Positions 44,229 through 54,059 are shown, counted from the stretch's first letter. The stretch: DNA of 64,000 nt from an uncultured Erythrobacter sp. (GCA_947493165.1 CANLPY010000002.1:124001-188000), one strand, 5' to 3'. Notes: generated by a model not told the origin, from the letters alone. A program made the numbers and translations.

Positions 44229-45800
44229 CTGACTGATCTGCACACCTCTGATGCGGCCCAAGAAAACGGGCGCGCGCCTGACCGGATCGACCTTGGTTCC
44301 GGCAGCGAGCCCGCATCAACTGATGGCGGCTGTCATGCAGGCAAGGATAAGATGATCGAAGCGGCCAAGGCCGCCGGCAAAAGCGACATTCTCGATCAAT
44401 ATGCGGCTGACTATCCGGTGGACCCAAGCAAGGGGCCGCATGACCAACCGCAAAGCATGTGCCCAGCCTTCGGGTCGCTTAGAGTGGGCTTGCGCATGCG
44501 CCGCACGGCAACTGTGCTCTCAGGTTCGGCCTGCTGTGTTTACGGCCTGACGTTCACTTCGCACTTCTACGGTGCGCGGCGCACAGTCGGATATGTGCCG
44601 TTCTCTTCAGAAACACTCGTCACTGGCAAGCTGTTTGAGGACATCAAGGAAGCGGTCGAAGGGCTTGCAGACCCTGATCAATACGACACGATCATTGTCA
44701 CAAATTTATGCGTACCAACGGCCAGCGGGGTGCCGCTGCGCTTACTACCAGACCAAATTAACGGCGTGCGGATCGTCGGCATTGATGTGCCCGGCTTTGG
44801 TATCCCCACCCATGCCGAAGCGAAAGACGTGCTCGCAGGCGCAATGCTCAAATATGCACGCGAGGAAGTGGCCGCCGGCCCTGTCGCTGCACCGGCTGAG
44901 CGTTCTGACAAGCCGACGGTCACCTTGCTGGGTGAAATGTTCCCAGCTGATCCAGTGGGTATTGGGCAAATGCTTGAACCGCTGGGGCTGGCCGCTGGTC
45001 CGGTTGTGCCAACCCGCGAATGGCGCGAGCTTTATGCTGCGCTGGATTGCTCGCTGGTCGCTGCAATTCACCCGTTCTACACCGCAAGCGTACGCGAATT
45101 TGAGGCCGCTGGCCGTCCCGTCATCGGCTCTGCTCCGGTCGGCGTAGATGGCACGGTCGCTTGGCTACAAAGCATCGGCGACACGCTCGGCCTGCCGCAA
45201 GGTAAGGTCGACGCAGTTAAGGACGCAATGACCGGCGCCATTTCAGGCGCGCTGTCTGCCATGCCGGTCAAAGGCCGGATCACAGTGTCAGGCTATGAAG
45301 GTTCAGAATTGCTGGTTGCACGCCTGCTGATCGAAAGCGGCGCGGACGTGCCATATGTCGGCAGCGCTTGCCCAAAAACTCGCTGGTCCAATCCAGATCG
45401 CGAATGGCTGGAAGCGAAAGGCGTGCGGGTCAATTTCCGCGCGAGCCTGGAAGAGGATATCGCAGCGGTTGAGGAATTCCGCCCAGACCTTGCGATTGGC
45501 ACGACCCCCGTTGTGCAGCACGCGAAAGCGAAAGCTATTCCGGCGCTCTATTTCACCAACCTCATTTCCGCCCGTCCTTTGATGGGACCTGCGGGCGCAG
45601 GCAGCCTAGCCCAAGTCGTGAACGCGGCGATGGCGAATAAAGAGCGCTTCGATAAGATGCGCGACTTCTTCGAAGGCGTCGGCACTGAACATGCCGCTGG
45701 CGTATGGGAAGAAACGCCTATCGACCGTCCGAAATTCCGCAAGAAATACGCGGCCCTTAACGAGGCAGCGCGCAAAGCGGCTGAGGCGGTGGGCACATGA
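44229..45800 (+). CDS. bchY: Chlorophyllide a reductase subunit BchY (start uncertain)
   Basis: The core has the BchY signature [20 protein letters not shown] and [13 protein letters not shown]. The track begins at the ATG 44352, but the frame is open and protein-like back to the bchX stop, including a [10 protein letters not shown] stretch that looks like the usual BchY N-terminus. No ATG, GTG or TTG lies between. A CTG at 44229 has GAGG 8 bases before it and would give LTDLHTSD...; alternatively an ATG at 44222 (overlapping the bchX stop) reads four codons then needs a +1 shift at 44234. BchY and BchZ form the NifDK-like catalytic component. Confidence 0.88.
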   Translation: MTDLHTSDAAQENGRAPDRIDLGSGSEPASTDGGCHAGKDKMIEAAKAAGKSDILDQYAADYPVDPSKGPHDQPQSMCPAFGSLRVGLRMRRTATVLSGSACCVYGLTFTSHFYGARRTVGYVPFSSETLVTGKLFEDIKEAVEGLADPDQYDTIIVTNLCVPTASGVPLRLLPDQINGVRIVGIDVPGFGIPTHAEAKDVLAGAMLKYAREEVAAGPVAAPAERSDKPTVTLLGEMFPADPVGIGQMLEPLGLAAGPVVPTREWRELYAALDCSLVAAIHPFYTASVREFEAAGRPVIGSAPVGVDGTVAWLQSIGDTLGLPQGKVDAVKDAMTGAISGALSAMPVKGRITVSGYEGSELLVARLLIESGADVPYVGSACPKTRWSNPDREWLEAKGVRVNFRASLEEDIAAVEEFRPDLAIGTTPVVQHAKAKAIPALYFTNLISARPLMGPAGAGSLAQVVNAAMANKERFDKMRDFFEGVGTEHAAGVWEETPIDRPKFRKKYAALNEAARKAAEAVGT

Positions 45801-47254
45801 CGTTTATCATCGATCATGATCGGGCCGGCGGCTATTGGGGGGCGACTTACGTCTTCACCGCGGTCAAGGGCCTGCAGGTCATCATCGATGGCCCGGTTGG
45901 TTGTGAAAACCTGCCGGTCACATCCGTGCTGCATTACACAGACGGATTGCCGCCACACGAATTGCCGATTGTGGTAACTGGCCTTGGCGAAGAAGAGCTT
46001 GGCAAGACGGGCACCGAGGGCGCGATGAAGCGCGCTTGGGAAACGCTTGATCCAGAGCTTCCAGCAGTCGTCGTAACCGGTTCTATCGCAGAGATGATCG
46101 GCGGCGGGGTCACGCCTGAAGGCACCAACATCAAACGCTTCTTGCCGCGCACGATTGATGAAGATCAATGGGAAAGCGCTGACCGTGCGCTGACGTGGCT
46201 TTGGACCGAATTTGGCCCCAAGAAGATGCCGAAACAGCGCGAGCGCCGCGAAGGTGAAAAGCCGCGCGTGAATATCATCGGCCCGTCTTATGGCATGTTC
46301 AACATGGCCAGCGATTTGGCGGAAATTCGCCGAATGATCGAAGGGATCGGCGCAGAAGTCGGCGTGGTCTTCCCGCTGGGCTGTCACTTGGCAGACATAC
46401 GCCAACTAGGCATGGCTGATGCCAATGTCTGCATGTACCGCGAATTTGGCCGTAATCTGTGTGAGACGCTGGAACGGCCTTATTTCCAAGCGCCCGTCGG
46501 TCTCACTTCAACCACCAAATTCCTACGCGCCATTGGCGAAGAGCTGGGCCTTGACCCAGAGCCGTTTATCGAGCGCGAGAAGCACACCACGATCAAGCCG
46601 CTGTGGGATCTATGGCGCTCGGTCACTCAGGACTTCTTCGGAACCGCCAATTTCGGGATCGTCGCGAATGAGACCTATGCGCGCGGCGTGCGCGGCTTCC
46701 TAGAAGGCGATATGGGCCTGCCCTGCGCGTTCTCTTATTCGCGCAGCGCCGGGGTCAAACCCAAGAACGAAGATGTGCGCGCAGATATCCATGCCAATCC
46801 ACCGATGGTGCTGTTCGGCAGCTATAATGAGCGGATGTATTTGGCTGAAGCGCCCAGCGGATTTGGTCCGCGCGGGATTTATATTCCGGCTAGCTTCCCG
46901 GGCGCCGCTATACGTCGCCACACCGGCACGCCCTTCATGGGATATTCCGGCGCGACGTATCTGGTGCAAGAGGTTTGCAATGCGCTGTTCGATGCGCTGT
47001 TCCACATTCTGCCGCTAGGCAGCGACTTGGACAAAGTCCCGGCAACACCCGCTCGCGACCTCGCTGAGCTAAGCTGGGATGACGATGCCAAGATCAAGCT
47101 GGATGAGCTGGTCGAGGCCCAACCTGTTCTGGTGCGCATTTCTGCCGCCAAGCGTCTGCGCGATGCTGCCGAAAGATCGGCGCGCACACGCGGTGAGAAG
47201 ATCGTCACATCAGACTGTCTCGCCGATGCACTCCTCGCAGGAGAAAGCGCATGA
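45797..47254 (+). CDS. bchZ: Chlorophyllide a reductase subunit BchZ
   Basis: The 485-residue product starts [20 protein letters not shown] and has conserved [12 protein letters not shown] and [26 protein letters not shown]. It pairs with BchY in the nitrogenase-like reductase that reduces the C7-C8 bond of chlorophyllide a. It overlaps the bchY stop in ATGA. Downstream the transcript runs into the puf genes after 130 bp. Confidence 0.96.
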   Translation: MTFIIDHDRAGGYWGATYVFTAVKGLQVIIDGPVGCENLPVTSVLHYTDGLPPHELPIVVTGLGEEELGKTGTEGAMKRAWETLDPELPAVVVTGSIAEMIGGGVTPEGTNIKRFLPRTIDEDQWESADRALTWLWTEFGPKKMPKQRERREGEKPRVNIIGPSYGMFNMASDLAEIRRMIEGIGAEVGVVFPLGCHLADIRQLGMADANVCMYREFGRNLCETLERPYFQAPVGLTSTTKFLRAIGEELGLDPEPFIEREKHTTIKPLWDLWRSVTQDFFGTANFGIVANETYARGVRGFLEGDMGLPCAFSYSRSAGVKPKNEDVRADIHANPPMVLFGSYNERMYLAEAPSGFGPRGIYIPASFPGAAIRRHTGTPFMGYSGATYLVQEVCNALFDALFHILPLGSDLDKVPATPARDLAELSWDDDAKIKLDELVEAQPVLVRISAAKRLRDAAERSARTRGEKIVTSDCLADALLAGESA

Positions 47255-47388
47255 ACGGGCGGGCCAACAACCGATTTACGAGATTGCCTGGGAACAGGCT
47301 CCAAAATCCACGTGGGGGATCACGCGGGGATATCGTCGGGGGCTGTTTAGCCCTCACTCCAACAACGGAATACGGAGAATACCAATGA
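47251..47388 (+). CDS. Possible 45-residue leader peptide between bchZ and pufB
   Basis: An ATG at 47251 overlaps the bchZ stop (ATGA) and opens a 45-codon ORF whose TGA overlaps the pufB ATG (ATGA). It is basic and Gly/Asn-rich with no membrane helix, so it is not PufQ. It has no recognised homology in my memory. It could be a translated leader or simply an accidental ORF. Confidence 0.25.
   Translation: MNGRANNRFTRLPGNRLQNPRGGSRGDIVGGCLALTPTTEYGEYQ
47286..47353 (+). promoter_or_regulatory. Structured puf mRNA leader (three hairpins)
   Basis: Three perfect small stems lie in a row before pufB: GCCTG-GGAA-CAGGC (47286-47299, a GNRA tetraloop), CGTG-ggggat-CACG (47311-47324) and GGGCT-gttt-AGCCC (47340-47353). 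The last ends 31 bp before the pufB ATG. In Rhodobacter, 5' and intercistronic hairpins set puf mRNA half-life; a similar role is inferred here. Confidence 0.4.
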
Positions 47389-47549
47389 ACGATCCGGCTG
47401 ATCGCCCGAGCGTTGGCACGTATCTGACCGACGAGGAGGCCAAAGAGATCCATAAAGCATTTATGGGCACCTTTGCGCTTTACGTTGGCATTGCGGTTAT
47501 CGCTCATCTTTTGCTTTGGGTTAATAAGCCCTGGCTTCCGCTCCTTTGA
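47385..47549 (+). CDS. pufB: LH1 antenna beta subunit (PufB)
   Basis: The 54-residue product is a single-helix antenna polypeptide with the bacteriochlorophyll-binding His in GIAVIAHLLLWVNKPWLPLL and an N-terminal amphipathic DEEAKEIHKAFM. It forms the LH1 ring with PufA around the reaction centre. A GGAGAAT lies before the ATG. The track ORF starts at 47079 in the same frame but the family length fixes the start here. Confidence 0.95.
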   Translation: MNDPADRPSVGTYLTDEEAKEIHKAFMGTFALYVGIAVIAHLLLWVNKPWLPLL

Positions 47550-47572
47550 TCCTCAGAAGTTAGGAATTACCT

Positions 47573-47761
47573 ATGTGGAGAATTTGGCATCAATTCGATG
47601 TTCGCAGGGTGCTTGTTGCCTTGCACGTGGGCTTGGCCGTTTTGGCCTTTAGCATCCACTTCATCCTGCTCAGCACTGACCGTTACAATTGGCTCGATGG
47701 AGCCAGCTCTGGAACATCACAGGCAGCTGCAGTGATCGAGAGCTCGGAAGCCTCCGGCTAG
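47573..47761 (+). CDS. pufA: LH1 antenna alpha subunit (PufA)
   Basis: The 62-residue product starts [43 protein letters not shown], with the conserved Bchl-ligand His (in FSIHFILL). It ends with a short Ser/Ala-rich tail. It lies 23 bp after pufB and is followed by a strong hairpin before pufL. Confidence 0.95.
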   Translation: MWRIWHQFDVRRVLVALHVGLAVLAFSIHFILLSTDRYNWLDGASSGTSQAAAVIESSEASG

Positions 47762-47779
47762 CCGAGCCTCATTAGTGAG

Positions 47780-47803
47780 TGGAGGCAGGTTCGCCTGCCT
47801 CCA
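47780..47803 (+). terminator. pufA-pufL intercistronic hairpin
   Basis: TGGAGGCAGG-TTCG-CCTGCCTCCA is a perfect 10-bp stem with a TTCG loop, 18 bp after the pufA stop and 53 bp before pufL. No T-run follows. It matches in place the Rhodobacter intercistronic hairpin that stabilises pufBA mRNA over pufLM and so sets the antenna to reaction-centre ratio. Confidence 0.75.
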
Positions 47804-47856
47804 ACAACTGATCTGTAACGAGAATAACCTGCCGTTTTGGCGGGGAGGATGGATGT

Positions 47857-48678
47857 ATGCTCCTGAGTTTCGAGCGCAAATACCGCGTGCGTGGCGGCAC
47901 CTTGGTCGGAGGGGATCTCTTCGATTTCTGGGTGGGGCCATTTTACGTCGGATTTTTCGGTGTAACCGCTGCGATTTCCGCGCTGATGGGGACAATGTTG
48001 ATCTTCGCGGCGGCGGCACAGGGACCAACCCTGAACCCGTGGCTTATCTCTATTGAACCGCCGGCGATTGAAGCCGGCCTTGCATTTATGCCGCTTGCTG
48101 AAGGCGGTTATTGGCAAGTGATTACGGGCTGCGCGATCGTCGCGTTTGGTTCGTGGGCGCTGCGCCAAGTGGAAATATCGCGCAAGCTTGGCATGGGGCT
48201 TCACGTCCCCTTCGCCTTTAGCTTTGCGGTGTTGGCCTATGTCACGCTGGTCGTGATCCGTCCTGTCCTCATGGGCGCGTGGGGCCACGGCTTTCCATAT
48301 GGCATCTGGACGCACTTGGATTGGGTGTCGAATGTCGGCTACCAATACGTGAACTTCCACTACAACCCGCTGCACATGATCGCGATCACGTTCTTCTTTA
48401 CAACGTGTCTTGCTCTGGCATTGCACGGAGGCTTGGTGCTTTCAGCGGTGAACCCGGGCAAGGGCGAAGAGGTTCGTTCACCGGAATATGAAGACACCTA
48501 TTTCCGCGACTTCATCGGCTATTCCGTCGGCACATTGGGTATCCACCGTGTCGGCCTGATCCTGGCGCTAAACGCCGGGTTCTGGAGCGCTGCATGTATC
48601 GTCATATCCGGTCCACTCTATGTCGGCAGCTGGCCAGAATTCTGGGAATTCTGGAAAGCCATTCCGATCTGGTCCTGA
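47857..48678 (+). CDS. pufL: Reaction centre L subunit (PufL)
   Basis: The 273-residue product starts [34 protein letters not shown] and has five membrane helices. The special-pair and accessory ligands are seen in [23 protein letters not shown], and the iron/quinone site in [17 protein letters not shown]. It binds cofactors of the photosynthetic charge separation. GGGGAGG precedes the ATG. Confidence 0.97.
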   Translation: MLLSFERKYRVRGGTLVGGDLFDFWVGPFYVGFFGVTAAISALMGTMLIFAAAAQGPTLNPWLISIEPPAIEAGLAFMPLAEGGYWQVITGCAIVAFGSWALRQVEISRKLGMGLHVPFAFSFAVLAYVTLVVIRPVLMGAWGHGFPYGIWTHLDWVSNVGYQYVNFHYNPLHMIAITFFFTTCLALALHGGLVLSAVNPGKGEEVRSPEYEDTYFRDFIGYSVGTLGIHRVGLILALNAGFWSAACIVISGPLYVGSWPEFWEFWKAIPIWS

Positions 48679-48691
48679 GGAGAATCTAGCA

Positions 48692-49615
48692 ATGTTTCGC
48701 TATCAAAACATCTTTACTCAGATCCAGGTCAAGGCGGAGCCCGAAATGGGCATTGCCCTGCCCGCTGGCGATGAAGAGCGCATCAACTCGACCTTTTACA
48801 GCTATTGGCTGGGTAAGATCGGACAATCGCAAATCGGGCCGTTTTATTTGGGCTGGCTGGGATTGATCTCACTCGCTTTTGGCGGTGCTGCGATCATGAT
48901 CATTGGCCTGAACTTTTGGGCTCAGGTCAATTGGAGCCCGCAAGGCTTCATGCGTGAATTCTTCTGGCTGTCGCTTAACCCTCCCGGTCCCGAATATGGC
49001 TTTAGCCCGTTCGTGCCCCTGAACGAAGGCGGTTGGTTCATTCTTACCGGCGCGTTCTTGACCATTGCCGTTCTATGCTGGTGGGCGCGCACATACATGC
49101 GGGCAAAGGCGCTTGGCATGGGCATGCATATCCCATGGGCTTTCGCTAGCGCCATCTGGCTGTTCTTGGTTCTTGGCTTCATCCGCCCAATGTTGCTGGG
49201 CAGTTGGAATGAAGCGGTTCCGTACGGCGTGTTCTCACACCTTGATTGGACGAACAATTTCTCGCTGATTTATGGCAATTTGTTCTACAATCCATTCCAC
49301 GCGCTTTCGATCGCTTTCCTATATGGCTCAGCACTGCTGTTCGCTATGCACGGCGCGACGATCCTTGCGGTTGGCCGTTATGGCGGTGAGCGAGAGATTG
49401 AGCAGATCACAGATCGCGGCACTGCATCAGAACGCGCAGCTCTGTTCTGGCGCTGGACGATGGGCTTCAACGCAACGATGGAATCGATCCACCGTTGGGC
49501 TTGGTGGTTCGCAGTTCTGACAACGCTGACCGGCGGAATAGGCATTCTTCTGACCGGAACCGTGGTTGATAACTGGTATGTCTGGGCGCAGGAACACCAT
49601 TACGCTCCGATGTAG
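48692..49615 (+). CDS. pufM: Reaction centre M subunit (PufM)
   Basis: The 307-residue product starts [20 protein letters not shown] and has five helices with [43 protein letters not shown]. It pairs with PufL. The start at 48692 follows GGAGAA; the track start at 48620 lies inside pufL. No pufC cytochrome gene follows; a terminator does. Confidence 0.97.
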   Translation: MFRYQNIFTQIQVKAEPEMGIALPAGDEERINSTFYSYWLGKIGQSQIGPFYLGWLGLISLAFGGAAIMIIGLNFWAQVNWSPQGFMREFFWLSLNPPGPEYGFSPFVPLNEGGWFILTGAFLTIAVLCWWARTYMRAKALGMGMHIPWAFASAIWLFLVLGFIRPMLLGSWNEAVPYGVFSHLDWTNNFSLIYGNLFYNPFHALSIAFLYGSALLFAMHGATILAVGRYGGEREIEQITDRGTASERAALFWRWTMGFNATMESIHRWAWWFAVLTTLTGGIGILLTGTVVDNWYVWAQEHHYAPM

Positions 49616-49699
49616 ACGCGCCAAACAATCGGGGCACTTTATGGCCCTGCGACGCGCTCCTTCCAGCCTCTCCCGGCAGTCAGAGATCGTCGATGAGGG

Positions 49700-49735
49700 A
49701 ACCCGGCTTTCTCCAACGGAGGCCGGGTTTTCATT
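49700..49735 (+). terminator. Terminator of the puf operon
   Basis: AACCCGGC-ttctccaacggag-GCCGGGTT followed by TTcATTT forms a rho-independent terminator about 85 bp after the pufM stop. It ends the bchCXYZ-pufBALM transcript before the convergent tspO operon. Confidence 0.85.
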
Positions 49736-49768
49736 TATCTGGTATCTTGCTCTTGAAAATCGGCCGCT

Positions 49769-50026
49769 TTAGCTGCGCTGGGCGAACCGCGTGCGCAGGT
49801 CGAGCAAATGCAGTGGCAACGACAAGGCAAGCGGGATCGCAATCCAATACCACGGCGCACCAATCAGAGCAGCGCGCAGCCCCAACACGATCAGCACCGC
49901 CGGTCCAAGCAGACCGATGATCTCTGTCCAGCGCCATGCGCGCAGCTTTAGCCATATCGCCTCAGCGGCCAGAACAGCTAGAATGATGTCTGCCGCGTGA
50001 CCAGATTGGAAAAGTCCGGTGATCAT
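49769..50026 (-). CDS. Small membrane protein at the end of the tspO operon
   Basis: The 85-residue product has three membrane segments (about residues 10-25, 38-54, 58-73). It starts 18 bp after the tspO stop, on the same strand, and ends with a basic tail. The composition is that of a real membrane protein. No family is recognised; its position in the bchG-pucC-bchP-tspO run suggests a photosynthesis link. Confidence 0.6.
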   Translation of the reverse strand: MITGLFQSGHAADIILAVLAAEAIWLKLRAWRWTEIIGLLGPAVLIVLGLRAALIGAPWYWIAIPLALSLPLHLLDLRTRFAQRS

Positions 50027-50044
50027 CTTAGCACAGTCACGGCC

Positions 50045-50527
50045 TCAGCCGAACGGACCGTTCAGCTCAATAACTTGCCAGTTCAGCGCGCCCGCAATCG
50101 TCACCCAGATGAGATAGGGCACAAGCAGCAGGCTTGCCGTCTTGGAATAGCGATAGGAATAAACGATCAATGCAAGGATCGAGAGCCACAGCAAGAGCAA
50201 CTCTATGAAAGCGAGATCAGGTCGCTGCATTCGAAAGAAAATCAAGCTCCACGTGATGTTGAGAAACGCATTGAGCGAGAACAAGCAAACCAGCACGTCA
50301 GACACCCGGCGCGTTGGTGCGGCGAGCCATGCCGTCACTGCAGATGCGGTCGCAAATGCAAAGATAACGGTCCAAGCGATGGGGAAGAGTTGATCCGGCG
50401 GGTTCCAACTCGGCTTTTCAAGCGACTGATACCACGGCCCAAGATCAGTGATGGTTGCGCCCAACATCGCCACGCCAATCGCAGCAATGCTGGCGATCAC
50501 GACGGGGAGAACCCAGTATTTACCCAT
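50045..50527 (-). CDS. tspO: Tryptophan-rich sensory protein TspO
   Basis: The 160-residue product has five membrane helices and the TspO/MBR signature WYQSLEKPSWNPPDQLFPIAWTVIF. In Rhodobacter TspO is an outer-membrane tetrapyrrole-binding regulator of photosynthesis genes. It follows bchP with a 55-bp gap in the leftward operon. Confidence 0.9.
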   Translation of the reverse strand: MGKYWVLPVVIASIAAIGVAMLGATITDLGPWYQSLEKPSWNPPDQLFPIAWTVIFAFATASAVTAWLAAPTRRVSDVLVCLFSLNAFLNITWSLIFFRMQRPDLAFIELLLLWLSILALIVYSYRYSKTASLLLVPYLIWVTIAGALNWQVIELNGPFG

Positions 50528-50582
50528 TAGGCCCTGCTTCCCTAACTTGTTTCGGAAATGATCCGATCTTCACGCAGCCACT

Positions 50583-51776
50583 TTATGCAGCAGCTTTCAG
50601 CCCAAGCAAGTGCGCGCAATCTTTCAAGAAGATTTTGATGTGCGCCATCGGTTTTGCACGCACCAGCTTCTTGTTCATATACGCTTGCCAAGTAAGCTGC
50701 TGGACATCCTTGTCGTCACACATGGTCACAAACCGCTCTCTGCGCTTATCGCTAGAATACCAGAAATATTGCATCATCCCCAGCACCCAGAACACCTTAC
50801 CGTGCTCTTTCATAAAGCGCTTGCGAGCGAGCTTAAGCGCCTTCACCTCGCCAGTGGCCAGGCATTGCTCTGCCGCTTCTGCGACATAACGCCCGCCGAT
50901 CATGGCGTAATAAATGCCTTCGCCTGATGCAGGTGCGACAATGCCAGCGGCATCGCCCGCGACAATTACATCGCGGCCATTGTCCCAGCGCTTCAACGGT
51001 TTCAGCGGTATCGGCGCGCCTTCACGGCGAACTGTTTGGCATTTCGACAGGCCCAGATCATCGCGCATCGTGCTAACCGCGCCGCGCAGTGAAAAGCCCT
51101 TGTTCGCGCTGCCAACACCAATGCTGGCTGTCTTACCGTGCGGGAAAACCCAAGCGTAGAAATCTGGCGAGAGCTTGCCTTGATAGAAGACATCACAGCG
51201 CGAGGGATCGTATTGATCGTTTGCAATATCGGGCGATTCAATGATCTCGTGATAGGCAAAGACGCAAGGAATTTTTTCCGCGCCGGGGATATTCTGTTTG
51301 GCCACGGCGGAGCGCGCGCCATCCGCGCCGATCACCAACTTGGCGCGCACGCGTTCAATCTCTGCGCCCCGTTCGCGCCGGAAGCAGATGATCGCTCCAT
51401 CTTCATCATCGCGCTCAATGCGGTCGAATGTCGCTTCAAGCCGCTCCGCACCGCTCTTCTCTGCCCGTTCGCGCAGCCATTCATCAAAATGTTCGCGATC
51501 AACCATGCCGACATAGCCGATTTCACCGACCGGCATATCGACCGCGCGGCTTGATGGCGCAATCATCCGGGCGGAGCGCGCGCGCGCGACCAACAGGCTT
51601 TGAGGGATTTCAAATTCTTCCATCAAGCGCGGCGGCACTGCTCCGCCGCAGGGCTTAATACGCCCGCCACGCTCCATCAGCAAGACCGAATGCCCTGCGC
51701 GCGCCAGATCATCTGCAGCTGTTGCCCCGGTTGGCCCGCCGCCGATCACGGCCACGTCATAGATTTTCTCAGTCAT
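50583..51776 (-). CDS. bchP: Geranylgeranyl reductase (BchP)
   Basis: The 397-residue flavoprotein starts with the FAD motif VAVIGGGPTGATAADDLARAGHSVLLMERGGRIKPCGGAVPP and has a second GDAAGIVAPASGEGIYYAM. It reduces the geranylgeranyl tail of bacteriochlorophyll to phytyl. Its ATG overlaps the pucC-type stop (ATGA). Confidence 0.95.
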   Translation of the reverse strand: MTEKIYDVAVIGGGPTGATAADDLARAGHSVLLMERGGRIKPCGGAVPPRLMEEFEIPQSLLVARARSARMIAPSSRAVDMPVGEIGYVGMVDREHFDEWLRERAEKSGAERLEATFDRIERDDEDGAIICFRRERGAEIERVRAKLVIGADGARSAVAKQNIPGAEKIPCVFAYHEIIESPDIANDQYDPSRCDVFYQGKLSPDFYAWVFPHGKTASIGVGSANKGFSLRGAVSTMRDDLGLSKCQTVRREGAPIPLKPLKRWDNGRDVIVAGDAAGIVAPASGEGIYYAMIGGRYVAEAAEQCLATGEVKALKLARKRFMKEHGKVFWVLGMMQYFWYSSDKRRERFVTMCDDKDVQQLTWQAYMNKKLVRAKPMAHIKIFLKDCAHLLGLKAAA

Positions 51777-53128
51777 GCAAACACCTGCTTTTGAATGGGT
51801 TGGGAACGGCGCGTCGCGCGAATGGCGAGCGCAGCAGCGAGAATGAACAAAACTGCCTCAGCAGCGAAGATAAGTTGAAACGCCGCGCCGTCAGCAGCGC
51901 CGCTGGCAGCGCCCGCCTTGCGCGCAATGTCGACGCCAAGAGCACCAAACAGCCCGCCCATGCCAAAGGCGATGGCTTGGCTTGCGCCCCACACGCCCAT
52001 GCGCACGCCTTCGCGGGTTTTTTCGCCCGCTCCGGCCAGGCCCATCATCGCGCCAATAGCTGCAACCGCGAACAGGCCGTTGCAGAAACCTAGCGCAAAG
52101 ACATTGGCGGCCAATGGCCAGCCGATGCCAAATGTTGCAGCGACAGACAGTCCGGCCAGCGCCAGTGCAGAACCGACACAGCCAACAACGATCCAGATGC
52201 GAAGGTCAATTGGCATTCGCCCGGCAAAGGCGCTGCCGCCGATGCCAGCGACAATCATTCCGATGAGCACACCGCCATGCTGCATTCCAGCAAGTTTGGT
52301 GGATTCGCCTACTGGCATATCAAATACCAATCCGGCGAACGGCTCCAAGATCAGGTCTTGCATTGAATAGGCCAGCATCGACACGAAGATAAAGACAGTG
52401 AAACGCCGCGCTTCACGTTCATGCCAGATTTCACGCAAGGCCGCTTTGAAATCAGGTGCAGGCTCGGATTTAGCGGTTTCAGCAAAGCTCTCTTGCTCAC
52501 GCTCCAATCGGAATACGGCCAGCGCAGTGACGAGCACGGCGGAGACGGCGACGCCGCTGGCCACATTGACCAGCCGCTCTGGCGAAAACGGTTCTCCCGG
52601 ATAAGCAGGTTCTAACAGCGACCCAGCGATAATCGCGGAGATGACGATGCCTGCGACCATCATGATCCACGTGGTCGCCGCTGCCGCTGCTCGCCTGCCC
52701 GGAGCAACGCCGGATGCCAGCAAGGCCAGCGCAGACGTGCCGCTTGCGCCCACGCCAAGACCAATCATTGTAAAGGCAAGTATGGCGGCAAACGTGGCCA
52801 TACCGCGCGCGCTATCCATCATCACGGTCGCTTGCACCGCGAGCAAAGCGCCGCCTGCCAAAACTGCCATTCCGCCAAGGATCCACGGGGTGCGTCTGCG
52901 CCCTTTGTCAGAGCCATGACCGAACAGCGGTCGGCCCAATTGCACGGCATAGTGCCACGCAACGAGGCCGGCAGGGATCGCTGCTGCCAAAGTGTATTCA
53001 ACCACCATAACGCGGTTGAGCATCGAGGTCGCCAGCATGACAATGGCGCCAATAGAAGCTTGAACCAAGCCGATGCGGGCGATGGACATCCAGCCTAATC
53101 CGCGCGTCTCAGGTGTTGCTGCCTGCAT
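51773..53128 (-). CDS. pucC: PucC/LhaA-type MFS protein (Bchl delivery)
   Basis: The 451-residue product has about 12 membrane segments and the PucC family stretches RVMVVEYTLAAAIPAGLVAWHYAVQL and LGVGASGTSALALLASGV. These MFS-derived proteins assist light-harvesting complex assembly. It lies between bchG and bchP. Its start codon overlaps the bchG stop. Confidence 0.92.
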   Translation of the reverse strand: MQAATPETRGLGWMSIARIGLVQASIGAIVMLATSMLNRVMVVEYTLAAAIPAGLVAWHYAVQLGRPLFGHGSDKGRRRTPWILGGMAVLAGGALLAVQATVMMDSARGMATFAAILAFTMIGLGVGASGTSALALLASGVAPGRRAAAAATTWIMMVAGIVISAIIAGSLLEPAYPGEPFSPERLVNVASGVAVSAVLVTALAVFRLEREQESFAETAKSEPAPDFKAALREIWHEREARRFTVFIFVSMLAYSMQDLILEPFAGLVFDMPVGESTKLAGMQHGGVLIGMIVAGIGGSAFAGRMPIDLRIWIVVGCVGSALALAGLSVAATFGIGWPLAANVFALGFCNGLFAVAAIGAMMGLAGAGEKTREGVRMGVWGASQAIAFGMGGLFGALGVDIARKAGAASGAADGAAFQLIFAAEAVLFILAAALAIRATRRSQPIQKQVFA

Positions 53129-54030
53129 CAGATGTATCCGCCAAGGCCAAGCGCTGCCGCCAACATTCCCAGCACGTACAGCGTCACACCCACCCCGTTA
53201 TACCACGGGGCAAATTTGGCCGGATTGCTGAGAAGGCGCGGCATGGCTGCAAATTGCGCTATCAGCACAAAACCAACGGTGAATGCCGAGATCAGCATAT
53301 TGCATTGCCATAGCAGGGCGATGACTGCGATTTGTGCCCCCGCCATGGTGAAACACGCCAGCCGCGCCGCATTGGCGACGCCCAACGTCACGGGAAGCGA
53401 TTTAAGACCGGTAGCGCGGTCTCCTTCGACTGCCTTGAAATCGTTCAATGTCATAATGCCGTGTACGCCAATGCTGTAGAGCACCAGCACCACCAGCACG
53501 GGCGCAGAAGGCAACCCGCCAACCATAACGCTGGCCCCGGTGAACCAGCTCAGCCCCTCATATGTCAGGCCGACAACTGCGGGCCCTGTCCAACCGCTTT
53601 GCTTCAAGCGAAAAGGCGGCGCGCTGTAAGCCCATGCGAAAGCAAGTCCGATGATCCCGGCAACCAGCACCCATGGACCGATTAGCCACGCGACGAGCGC
53701 CGAAAGCGCCGTCCCAATCAAGGCTATGTAGAGGCCCCAACGTCCAGCAATCCTGCCAGACGGGATGGGGCGGTCCGGCTCATTGATGGCATCGACATGC
53801 CGATCGAACCAATCGTTCACCGCTTGACTGGTGCCGCATACCAATGGCCCAGCGAGCAATACGCCCGCGCCTACAAACCACCACCGCCCATCAAGGCTGG
53901 CGCCGGATGACACCGCGCCGCACATGAAGGCCCACATGGGCGGAAACCAAGTTATAGGTTTGAGAAGCTGAACGACATCGCGGAGCGCCGGAATCGGCGG
54001 CGAGCGAGTCGAATTGGCGGTTCTCTCCAT
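53128..54030 (-). CDS. bchG: Bacteriochlorophyll synthase (BchG)
   Basis: The 300-residue UbiA-type membrane prenyltransferase has the Asp-rich motif VNDWFDRHVDAINEPDRPIPSGRI and a second one in LNDFKAVEGDRATGLKSLP. It attaches geranylgeranyl or phytyl to bacteriochlorophyllide a. It opens the bchG-pucC-bchP-tspO operon; a PpsR-like operator lies 30-47 bp upstream. Confidence 0.95.
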   Translation of the reverse strand: MERTANSTRSPPIPALRDVVQLLKPITWFPPMWAFMCGAVSSGASLDGRWWFVGAGVLLAGPLVCGTSQAVNDWFDRHVDAINEPDRPIPSGRIAGRWGLYIALIGTALSALVAWLIGPWVLVAGIIGLAFAWAYSAPPFRLKQSGWTGPAVVGLTYEGLSWFTGASVMVGGLPSAPVLVVLVLYSIGVHGIMTLNDFKAVEGDRATGLKSLPVTLGVANAARLACFTMAGAQIAVIALLWQCNMLISAFTVGFVLIAQFAAMPRLLSNPAKFAPWYNGVGVTLYVLGMLAAALGLGGYI

Positions 54031-54059
54031 AGATACAGGCTATGCCTGACACACCTATG

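Noticed and set aside
47079-47384. N-terminal extension of pufB in its open frame
   Set aside because: LH1 beta polypeptides are about 50 residues; the start at 47385 has a good ribosome site and the family N-terminus.
47255-47384. pufQ
   Set aside because: No ORF with a membrane helix of the right size lies between bchZ and pufB.
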